The notes under the pieces are model-generated. The model saw only the letters and a list, made by a program, of their open reading frames with translations. It did no database searches and was not told the DNA's origin. Made by a program: the position numbers and the translations under genes. A stretch of DNA of 45,245 bases from an uncultured Eubacteriales bacterium (GTDB lineage: Bacteria; Bacillota; Clostridia; Oscillospirales; Acutalibacteraceae): the NCBI GenBank assembly GCA_949296825.1, contig CASFQZ010000074.1, positions 1-45,245 of the forward strand, given 5' to 3'. Below are positions 1 through 6,711 of this stretch, one piece after another. Within the stretch, counting starts at the first letter, position 1, and every line of letters starts with the position of its first letter.

Positions 1-1146
1 GCTGTACGCTATGTCGGCGTCGATGATCATACCCTGGACCTTTTTGAGAGCCAGTACGTCATCCCCCATGGCGTGTCCTATAATTCTTATGTGATTCTGG
101 ATGAAAAAATCGCGGTGATGGATACTGTGGACCGCCGTGCAACGGAGGAATATTTCTGCAATCTTGAGGCTGTGTTGGATGGCAGAACGCCCGATTATCT
201 GGTGGTTCACCATATGGAGCCGGATCACGCCGCCAATGTGCAGAAGTTTCTGGAGACCTATCCCAACGCGAAGGTGGTCGGCAATGCCAAGACCTTTACG
301 ATGCTTTCCCGCTTTTTTGATATCGATGTTTCCGGTCGCGCCGTTACGGTCAAAGAGGGCGACACCCTCTCTCTGGGCGAACATCAGCTGACCTTCTATC
401 TGGCGCCGATGGTTCACTGGCCCGAGGTCATGGTCAGCTATGAGTCCCATGAAAAAATTCTCTTTTCCGCCGACGGCTTCGGCAAATTCGGCGCTTTGGA
501 TACCGAGGAGGATTGGGCATGTGAGGCGCGGCGGTATTATTTTAATATTGTCGGCAAATACGGCGCGCAGGTACAGGCGCTGCTGAAAAAGGCAGCGGGG
601 CTGGATATCCGGATCATCTGTCCGCTGCACGGTCCCATTTTGAAAGAGAATCTTTCTTATTATATCGGACTCTATGATACCTGGAGCCGCTACGAGCCGG
701 AAAGTGAGGGCATTTTGATCGCTTATGCCTCCATCCACGGTAATACCCGACAGGCGGCGCAGGCGCTGGCGCAGATGCTGCGCGAGAAAGGCGCCCCCAA
801 AGTTTCTCTGATGGATCTCGCCCGGTGTGATATGGCGGAGGCGGTGGAGGACGCGTTCCGGTACGATCGTCTGGTGGCAGCCTGTGCAACCTACGACGGC
901 GGACTGTTCCCCTGCATGGAGGATTTCCTTGCCCATCTGAAAGCCAAAAATTTCCAGAAGCGCAAGGTCGCTCTGATTGAGAACGGCACCTGGGCGCCGA
1001 TGGCGGGCAAATGGATGCGTGCCTGCTTTGAGAGCATGAAGGAGATCACCATCCTCGCGCCGACGGTTACCATTCCCTCTGCGGTCAAACAGCAGCAGTT
1101 GGACGAGCTGGAGCAGCTGGCGAATGTGTTGATTGCCAATAAGTAA
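1..1146 (+). CDS. FprA-type flavodiiron protein (5' end outside window)
   Basis: The frame is open from base 1, so the start lies to the left; a GTG at 73 is internal because the upstream codons (V-R-Y-V-G-V-D-D-H-T-L) already read as family sequence. The visible part is 381 residues. The N-terminal metallo-beta-lactamase-like domain shows the diiron ligands HxExDH (HHMEPDH, about residue 70), then H in MVHWPE, D in SADGFG and H in CPLHGP. The C-terminal flavodoxin domain starts at ILIAYASIHGNTRQAA, the FMN phosphate loop. Flavodiiron proteins reduce O2 or NO in the cytoplasm of anaerobes using rubredoxin or similar donors; which substrate this one uses cannot be told from sequence. All expected ligands are present, so it is probably active. 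Probably fewer than 20 residues are missing. Confidence 0.95.
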   Translation, partial: AVRYVGVDDHTLDLFESQYVIPHGVSYNSYVILDEKIAVMDTVDRRATEEYFCNLEAVLDGRTPDYLVVHHMEPDHAANVQKFLETYPNAKVVGNAKTFTMLSRFFDIDVSGRAVTVKEGDTLSLGEHQLTFYLAPMVHWPEVMVSYESHEKILFSADGFGKFGALDTEEDWACEARRYYFNIVGKYGAQVQALLKKAAGLDIRIICPLHGPILKENLSYYIGLYDTWSRYEPESEGILIAYASIHGNTRQAAQALAQMLREKGAPKVSLMDLARCDMAEAVEDAFRYDRLVAACATYDGGLFPCMEDFLAHLKAKNFQKRKVALIENGTWAPMAGKWMRACFESMKEITILAPTVTIPSAVKQQQLDELEQLANVLIANK

Positions 1147-1150
1147 TTTT

Positions 1151-1222
1151 TCGGCAGGAAACCGCATAATATAATGAATAAAAACGGCGGAAAATGTGAA
1201 CTTTTTTTCCTGCCGTTTTTTT
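1151..1222 (+). terminator. Rho-independent terminator after the flavodiiron gene
   Basis: CGGCAGGAAA (1152-1161) pairs with TTTCCTGCCG (1206-1215), followed by a run of seven T. An alternative stem, AAAACGGC with GCCGTTTT, uses the same right arm. It lies directly after the stop at 1146 and before the HtrA gene. Confidence 0.7.
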
Positions 1223-1305
1223 CAATCCATCTTCAAGTTTGGCGCGTTACAATGCGGGCAAATAAAAGAACAGCGGCGATGAAAGCCGCGGAAAGGAAAT
1301 GCTCT

Positions 1306-2943
1306 ATGGATATGAACCAAACCGGAGGAAATTCTCTGTTTCCCGAAAATAATACAAACGAACCAAACCGGAGCCCCTCCCAGCCCCAGGCGCAGGAGAA
1401 CGTAAGCGCATCGCAAACAGCTTCCCAGCCGCAGGAAAGCATGAACGCCCCTCAGACGCCGACAGGGACAGACTCCTTTGCGGGCAACGCCGCCGCGCAA
1501 GCCGGGCAAAGCGTTAATTCCGCTCCCTATACAGGGAATATGTATGCAAGCCAGCCTGGACAGAACGCCAATCACCCATGGCAGAGTCCCGGTGCCAATG
1601 GCTATCCCTATGGACAGAACGCCTACCCCTATGGGAATCCGTCGTATCAGAAGCCGAAGAAAACAAAAAAGCCAAAACAGGAGCATCCCTTTGCCAAAAA
1701 GCTCGGCAGAACGGCTGCCATCGCCGTGGTTTTCGGACTGTGTGCCGGCGTGGTCTTTCGGGGCGTGGATGCGGCGGCGGACCGGCTGTTCCCGGATTCC
1801 TCTTCCGGCAGCGTGAACAATACGGTCGTCACCCAGTCCAGCGGAACGCAGGAAGCGATGTATGACGCCTCCGAGGTCGTGGCGAACGTCATGCCCGCCA
1901 TGGTCGCCATTGATATCACCGCCACCCAGACTGTACAGAACCCGTTCACTTTCTTTGGCTACGGCAGCTCCTATGAGCAGCAGGTCACCGGCAGCGGCAC
2001 AGGCATCATCATTTCCGAGGACGACAGCAATCTGTATATGGTCACCAACCACCATGTTATCGAGGGCGCGGACAGCATCACCGTCACCTTCGTGGACGGC
2101 AGCGCCGTTTCGGGCGCCGTCCGCGGCAGCGACGAGGATTCGGATCTGGCGGTGGTCGCCGTATCTCTGTCGGAAATGAGCGAGGAGACCAAAAAGAGTA
2201 TCAAAATCGCCGTGATGGGCGATTCCGATAAAGTGCAGCTGGGTGAGCCCGCCATCGCCATCGGCAACGCGCTGGGCTATGGACAGTCGGTTACCGTCGG
2301 GCATATCAGCGTCCTTGCCAAAGAGGTGCAGCTGACCGATAAGACGATGAACCTTCTGCAAACCGACGCGGCGATCAACCCCGGAAACTCCGGCGGCGCG
2401 CTGCTCAACGGCGAAGGTGAGGTCATTGGCATCAACTCGGTCAAATATGCCTCCACCGATGTGGAAGGCATCGGCTACGCCATCCCGGTCAACGATGCCA
2501 TCCCGATCATCAACGCCATGGTTAACGGCACGGCGCTGCCCGAGTCCCAAAAACCCTATCTGGGCATCTCCGGCACCGACGTCACCGAGCAGTATCAGGA
2601 GCGCTTCGGCTTGCCTGAGGGCGTGTATGTCTCGTCGGTCACCGCCGGCTCCCCGGCTGCCGAGGGCGGAATGCAGCCCTATGATATCATCGTGTCCTTC
2701 GACGGGCAGGAGATCAAAACCATGGACCAGCTGACCGAGGCGCTCAATAAAAAAACGGCGGGCGATACCGTCACCATTGTGGTGAAGCGCCATAACGAGA
2801 ATATGTATTCCGATGTGACGCTGACGGTTACGTTGGATTCCGTGTCCAACGCCCCCGACGATGAACAGCAAACCCCCGAGGAGGAGAGCTATTACAGCGA
2901 CGATTTCGGCAATTATGGCGATTTCGGCGGTTGGCTGCATTGA
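1306..2943 (+). CDS. HtrA/DegP-like membrane-anchored serine protease with PDZ domain
   Basis: S1C-family protease, 545 residues from the ATG at 1306, which has GGAAAGGAAA just upstream; the longer open frame from 1174 runs through a terminator and is not believed. The first ~130 residues are a Pro/Gln/Asn/Gly-rich cytoplasmic region with repeated YPYGN-like motifs and then a basic KKTKKPKQ stretch. One membrane segment follows (AIAVVFGLCAGVVF). The protease domain holds the triad: His in TNHHVIEGA, Asp in DSDLAVV, Ser in NPGNSGGAL. A single PDZ domain follows (YLGISGTDV to about VTIVVKRH), then an acidic, Tyr-rich tail. Such proteins degrade or chaperone misfolded proteins outside the membrane. 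It is monocistronic between two terminators. The symbol htrA or degP is not assigned because paralogues are common. Confidence 0.93.
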   Translation: MDMNQTGGNSLFPENNTNEPNRSPSQPQAQENVSASQTASQPQESMNAPQTPTGTDSFAGNAAAQAGQSVNSAPYTGNMYASQPGQNANHPWQSPGANGYPYGQNAYPYGNPSYQKPKKTKKPKQEHPFAKKLGRTAAIAVVFGLCAGVVFRGVDAAADRLFPDSSSGSVNNTVVTQSSGTQEAMYDASEVVANVMPAMVAIDITATQTVQNPFTFFGYGSSYEQQVTGSGTGIIISEDDSNLYMVTNHHVIEGADSITVTFVDGSAVSGAVRGSDEDSDLAVVAVSLSEMSEETKKSIKIAVMGDSDKVQLGEPAIAIGNALGYGQSVTVGHISVLAKEVQLTDKTMNLLQTDAAINPGNSGGALLNGEGEVIGINSVKYASTDVEGIGYAIPVNDAIPIINAMVNGTALPESQKPYLGISGTDVTEQYQERFGLPEGVYVSSVTAGSPAAEGGMQPYDIIVSFDGQEIKTMDQLTEALNKKTAGDTVTIVVKRHNENMYSDVTLTVTLDSVSNAPDDEQQTPEEESYYSDDFGNYGDFGGWLH

Positions 2944-2999
2944 TCCCGCAAAAGCAAAAAAACACAGAGCGATAAGGCGTAAGCTCCCATCGCAGCATA

Positions 3000-3031
3000 G
3001 AAAAAAGAGCAGGCTTTCTGCTCTTTTTTTC
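3000..3031. terminator. Bidirectional terminator between convergent genes
   Basis: AAAAAAGAGCAG-GCTT-TCTGCTCTTTTTTTT is a near-perfect hairpin with A-runs on one side and T-runs on the other. It can end the HtrA gene from the left and the ECF gene from the right. Confidence 0.88.
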
Positions 3032-3116
3032 TTACCGCGACAGAAGGGGAGGATCGTTCTTTTGCCGTGCACTTGACAGACGGTACGGCGAAGACGCCTT
3101 CCTGCTGCCGAAAAAG

Positions 3117-3665
3117 TCAGGCTCGGTCGGCAAGCAGCAGGCGGGCTTTTTTCAGCGCCAGAACCAACAGAGGAATGATGATGATTTGCAGGACGATGCC
3201 GGGGATGGCATTGGTGAACGCTCCCGCCAGAAAGGCGGTAAAGGAAAATTCGGTTTTTCCGGCTGCCATCAGCAGAAACTGCACCAACCCCCAGACCAGC
3301 CGCCCGCCGATCATGGCGAGAATCTGCGTCAGGTAAAGGTAACCGTTCTTTTTGGGAAAGAGTCGATACAATAAGCCGGTCAGCGCGCCGTATGCCGCCA
3401 GCTCAAACGCCATGGCGAAGGCGGTAGGGAATAGCACCGGCATCCCGAAAATCAGCGAACGGGTCAGCGGCGCAAGAAAGCCCAGCACCAGCCCAAACCA
3501 GGGACCCGAGAAAAAGCCGCAGAGGATCACCGGAAAGTGCATCGGGTTTAACATATTGCCGATTTCCGGAATCTGCCCGGTCAATAACGGCAGCAGCCAG
3601 CACAGTGCCAGACAAAGCCCGGCAGCAGCCAGACGGATCAAAAAGGTTTTGTTTTTTGCATTCAT
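3117..3665 (-). CDS. ECF transporter S component (substrate-binding membrane subunit)
   Basis: 182 residues, very hydrophobic, with about six predicted membrane helices, the usual size for S components of energy-coupling-factor vitamin transporters. The stretch NPMHFPVILCGFFSGPW and the following FLAPLTRSLIFGMPVLFPTA match a recurrent Clostridia S-component pattern. The subunit binds a vitamin or similar micronutrient and docks on a shared EcfT-EcfA module, which is not in this window (a group II arrangement). The substrate is not clear; pantothenate-type carriers look similar but this is a guess. The start ATG at 3665 has a good GGGAGGAA ribosome site. A terminator-like hairpin lies just upstream, so it may be expressed by readthrough or from its own promoter. 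Confidence 0.82.
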   Translation of the reverse strand: MNAKNKTFLIRLAAAGLCLALCWLLPLLTGQIPEIGNMLNPMHFPVILCGFFSGPWFGLVLGFLAPLTRSLIFGMPVLFPTAFAMAFELAAYGALTGLLYRLFPKKNGYLYLTQILAMIGGRLVWGLVQFLLMAAGKTEFSFTAFLAGAFTNAIPGIVLQIIIIPLLVLALKKARLLLADRA

Positions 3666-3683
3666 AAAAATTCCTCCCGGGTA

Positions 3684-3725
3684 GAAATAAAAAGACGCCT
3701 TCTCCTTGCGGAGATAAAGCGTCTT
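3684..3725 (-). terminator. Terminator or attenuator between aminotransferase and ECF gene
   Basis: On the minus strand AAGACGC pairs with GCGTCTT (3692-3698 with 3719-3725), with an inner CTCC/GGAG pair, followed by TTTTTATTT. It lies between the aminotransferase stop and the ECF ribosome site. I compared it with known vitamin riboswitch cores and saw no match. Confidence 0.7.
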
Positions 3726-3775
3726 CGTGACAGATCGGTATGATTTTACGGCGGAGGGAGCGCGGTGCGGTTCTC

Positions 3776-4966
3776 TTAGCGCTGCTTTGCCTTTTCAAAA
3801 GCGGCGCGGAAGGCGGGGAGGCTGTTTTGTATCATTTCGTGGCGGACGCAGTAGGAGATCCGCAGATAGCTTTTACAGCCAAAGGAGGCGCCGGGAACCA
3901 GCAGCAGATCAAATTCCTTTGCCAGCTCGCTGAATCGGTCGCCGTCGCCGTTCGGCGCCTGGACAAACAGATAAAACGCGCCTTTGGGATAAACGCAGCG
4001 GTAGCCGATTTCGGTCAGTGACCGGTACAGAAGATCCCGGTTCTTCCGGTATTCCTCCAGATCGGGGCGTACATCGGCGCAGCGGGCGATGACCTTTTGC
4101 ATCAGCGACGGCGCGCAGACATAGCCGCTTGCCCGTGCCGCGCCTGCCGCAGCGCCCAATAGCGCTGCGCCGTCGTCGGCTTGCTTTGGTATGAGTACAT
4201 AGCCGATGCGCTCGCCGGGCAGTGACAGGGATTTGCTGTAGGAATAGCAGATGACGGTGTTTTTATAAGTTTTTGCCGGGAAGGGGGCGGGTCCTTCGTA
4301 GACCAACTCCCGGTACGGCTCGTCGCTGATAAGATAGATCGGCTGACCGGCAGCCCGGCTCTTTTCTTCCAGCAGCGACGAAAGGGCGCGCAGAGTTTCT
4401 TCGCTGTAGACCGCGCCGGAGGGGTTGTTGGGGGTGTTGATCAGAACTGCCGCCGTTTTTTCGGAAAGGGCGGCTTCCAGGGCGTTGAAATCTATCTGGA
4501 AATCATCTTCCTGCGCCGGAATCACCCGGAGCACACCGCCGTTTGCTTCGACAAAGCAGCGGTATTCGGGAAAGAAGGGGGCGATAGTGATGATTTCGGG
4601 AGCTTCCTTTGTAAGCAGTGCCCGCAGCACCGCGATAAGTGACGCAGCGGCGCCGCAGGTCAGGAGGATCTCATCGGCAGTATAGTCTGTGCCGTAGCGG
4701 CGGTTCAGATCGTCGGCAATGGCTTTTCGGGTTGCTTCACTGCCGACGGCGGAGGTGTAGCCGTGGATGGCGACCGGGTCCTCCTCGGTAAGGATCGCGC
4801 GAATCGCGTCCTCCACCGCCCGGGGCGAGGGAACGCTTGGATTGCCCAGGCTGAAATCATAGATGCGGTCGGCGCCAACCTCTTTGGCGCGCTGATTGCC
4901 GTATTCAAACAGATCGCGGATCACCGAGCGGTTGGTGCCGAGGGCAAGCATTTGCCTGTTGATCAT
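3776..4966 (-). CDS. PLP-dependent class I aminotransferase
   Basis: 396 residues from the ATG at 4966, which overlaps the stop of the upstream membrane-protein gene as ATGA, a sign of translational coupling; a longer upstream frame would lie inside that gene. Fold-type I features: NTPNNPSGAVY (substrate and PLP contacts), SDEPYRELVYEG (Asp to the pyridine nitrogen), and the Schiff-base lysine in SYSKSLSLPGERIG at residue 245. The opening RSVIRDLFEYGNQRA is typical of an aspartate/aromatic aminotransferase subgroup in Clostridia. It transfers amino groups between amino acids and 2-oxo acids in the cytoplasm; the exact substrate is not readable. Confidence 0.92.
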   Translation of the reverse strand: MINRQMLALGTNRSVIRDLFEYGNQRAKEVGADRIYDFSLGNPSVPSPRAVEDAIRAILTEEDPVAIHGYTSAVGSEATRKAIADDLNRRYGTDYTADEILLTCGAAASLIAVLRALLTKEAPEIITIAPFFPEYRCFVEANGGVLRVIPAQEDDFQIDFNALEAALSEKTAAVLINTPNNPSGAVYSEETLRALSSLLEEKSRAAGQPIYLISDEPYRELVYEGPAPFPAKTYKNTVICYSYSKSLSLPGERIGYVLIPKQADDGAALLGAAAGAARASGYVCAPSLMQKVIARCADVRPDLEEYRKNRDLLYRSLTEIGYRCVYPKGAFYLFVQAPNGDGDRFSELAKEFDLLLVPGASFGCKSYLRISYCVRHEMIQNSLPAFRAAFEKAKQR

Positions 4967-6330
4967 TGCACGGCAGCTCCTTTCGCGGCGACTGCCGGAG
5001 CTTTTGCTTTCTTTTTCTTTGTTTTGATAAAGAAGGACGAAAGCTTTTTCCCGCTTTTTTTGGCGGCGATCACATGCAGCAAGGATTCCACCGTCACCAG
5101 CAGGAACATGAACTGTGCGCAGGGCCACGCCAGCAGCTTGTTGACCGCCGAGCTGTAGGGAATATTCAGCATCTCATAAAACGCAAGGATCCAATCGCGA
5201 TGGTAATAATAAATACAGGGCAGCGGCAGAAGCAACAGACAAAACAGGACAAGGTACAGCCAGTCGGCTCTTTGCTTTTTGGTCTCGGCGCTCATAAACA
5301 CGGCGAAGGGGATGATCAGAAAAATCGCCGCATAGGCCGAGGAGACCGAATGGATATTGATAATCATATAAGTCAGGGCAAAGACGCGCTGCCATTTCTG
5401 CGGCGCGAGAAAGGCGCACAGCAGCGCAATCAGCTCGGTCAGCACAAAAACTGCCGTGCCGAGGGTATGGTACTTGTCGCCCAGATAATAAAACAGGTTC
5501 ATAATGCTGGTGCTCCCGAAAGAAAAACCCGCCTTGTTGGTCTGTGAAAAGGTAATCAGGTTGTCAATCAGTTGAAAGAGGCCTGCGCCGAAATCATAAA
5601 ACAGGAAGGGCACAAAGAAAAACAGAAGCCCGTACAGAATGGTGTGCAGCGCGGCTTTGTAGCGTTTTTCTACCAAAAGGAGAATGCCGAAAAAGGCGGG
5701 GTAGATTTTCAGACCCGCCGCAAAGGCCAGGGAAATATAGGAAAATTCCCGTACCTTTTTGGAGGGGCTGTTGTGGAAAAAAATGAAAAACGCCGAAGCA
5801 ATCATGGATAGCAGCAGGATATTGCCCCGCTCGACGCAGTAATAAAAGGGATAAAAGAAGAGGAAGACAAAGGACATGACTTCCGCGACGGCGCGGGAAT
5901 TGCTTTTTTGAAAATAGTTTTTCAGGATCAGCGCCAACGCGACTACACAGATCAGCGCAAAGAGCAGATAAACCATGATGGAACGCTGGTCTGCCTGCAG
6001 CGCCAGCCGAAGATCAAAGCTGGTATTGGCAAGAGAGGAAGAAATGAACCGGGAAAAGAAAAAGAACAACAGGTTCGCCAGCGGCGGATAAATCACGCCC
6101 TTATCGTAAACATCCAGCGTGCTCGCATCGCGCATGGAATTGAAAAAATCCATAAAGAAATCGCGATTGGGCGTTGCGATTTCGGCAAAAAACAGCGTAT
6201 AATGAAACGACGCGCCGTCAGACCGGATTGCCAGAATCAGCGAGCCGAGAACCGCGCCCAGCGCAAGCAGGAAAAAAACAGCGAAAAACAGCCGCTGACG
6301 GTCTTTCAACAGAGATTTGATTTGTTTCAT
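4963..6330 (-). CDS. Polytopic membrane protein, GT87/DUF2029 type
   Basis: 455 residues. An N-terminal membrane helix (RLFFAVFFLLALGAVLGSLIL) is followed by an extracellular loop with a DFFMDFFNS acidic motif and YDKGVIYPPLANL, the pattern of GT-C glycosyltransferases of family 87 (polyprenol-phosphate-mannose-dependent alpha-mannosyltransferases). Around ten further helices follow, and the C-terminus is Lys/Ala-rich (KTKKKKAKAPAVAAK). It probably adds a sugar to an envelope glycan from a lipid-linked donor. The ATG at 6330 has GGAGG ten bases upstream; a TTG at 6336 is an alternative. The stop overlaps the aminotransferase start. Confidence 0.78.
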   Translation of the reverse strand: MKQIKSLLKDRQRLFFAVFFLLALGAVLGSLILAIRSDGASFHYTLFFAEIATPNRDFFMDFFNSMRDASTLDVYDKGVIYPPLANLLFFFFSRFISSSLANTSFDLRLALQADQRSIMVYLLFALICVVALALILKNYFQKSNSRAVAEVMSFVFLFFYPFYYCVERGNILLLSMIASAFFIFFHNSPSKKVREFSYISLAFAAGLKIYPAFFGILLLVEKRYKAALHTILYGLLFFFVPFLFYDFGAGLFQLIDNLITFSQTNKAGFSFGSTSIMNLFYYLGDKYHTLGTAVFVLTELIALLCAFLAPQKWQRVFALTYMIINIHSVSSAYAAIFLIIPFAVFMSAETKKQRADWLYLVLFCLLLLPLPCIYYYHRDWILAFYEMLNIPYSSAVNKLLAWPCAQFMFLLVTVESLLHVIAAKKSGKKLSSFFIKTKKKKAKAPAVAAKGAAVQ

Positions 6331-6368
6331 CCGCAACGAGCCTCCGTGTGTTAAAATCAGCGTTTTTT

Positions 6369-6397
6369 ATTTTATCATACGGCAGCGAATAATGCAA
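6369..6397 (-). promoter_or_regulatory. Sigma-A promoter for the GT87-aminotransferase operon
   Basis: On the minus strand TTGCAT (6392-6397), a 17-base spacer, then TAAAAT (6369-6374), about 40 bases before the start codon. Confidence 0.6.
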
Positions 6398-6463
6398 GAT
6401 ATTCTTTTCGCCGTGAAAAAAATATCTTTCTCACGGTTTTTCAATATTTTTTCAAGAAAAGGG

Positions 6464-6595
6464 TGGTATTCTTAAATCACACCGGGGGGCAACCCCGGCG
6501 ACACAATTGCTTTCTTCTACTTTTTCATAATCCCCCCTTTCCCCTGAACGCGGCGGCTCATTTCCTCCCTAATGAGCTGCCGCAGTTCTTTTTTT
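6464..6595 (+). ncRNA. Candidate small RNA with its own terminator
   Basis: This gap between divergent genes holds a strong plus-strand terminator that serves no known gene: GCGGCGGCTCAT (6550-6561) pairs over 12 bp (one G-T) with ATGAGCTGCCGC (6572-6583), followed by a T-run. Upstream, TGGTATTCT at 6464-6472 reads as an extended -10 box, and a CCGGGG/CCCCGG hairpin (6482-6498) would lie close to the 5' end. The predicted RNA of about 115 nt has a pyrimidine-rich middle. No convincing reading frame is present. There is no clear -35 box, so the transcript is inferred. Confidence 0.35.
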
Positions 6596-6639
6596 ATGGA
6601 AAAAATCGTAGAATTTTCACCGGAACCGTGAAATTTTTG

Positions 6640-6668
6640 TTGTAAATCGTTTTTTTCTATGCTATACT
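6640..6668 (+). promoter_or_regulatory. Sigma-A promoter of the glycosidase-like gene
   Basis: TTGTAA (6640-6645), 17 bases, TATACT (6663-6668). The ribosome site GGAGG (6699-6703) lies 8 bases before the ATG at 6712. Confidence 0.75.
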
Positions 6669-6711
6669 GATAGCGTGTATATGTGTAATCTGGATCTTGG
6701 AGGATGATATT

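Noticed and set aside
1222..3072. Long open frame on the minus strand (616 codons)
   Set aside because: It lies opposite the HtrA protease gene, has low-complexity His/Arg/Gly-rich composition and no ribosome site; it is a by-product of codon bias in a GC-rich gene.
3666..3760. Riboswitch upstream of the ECF transporter gene
   Set aside because: Only a simple terminator hairpin is visible; there is no room for, or match to, a known vitamin-sensing core.
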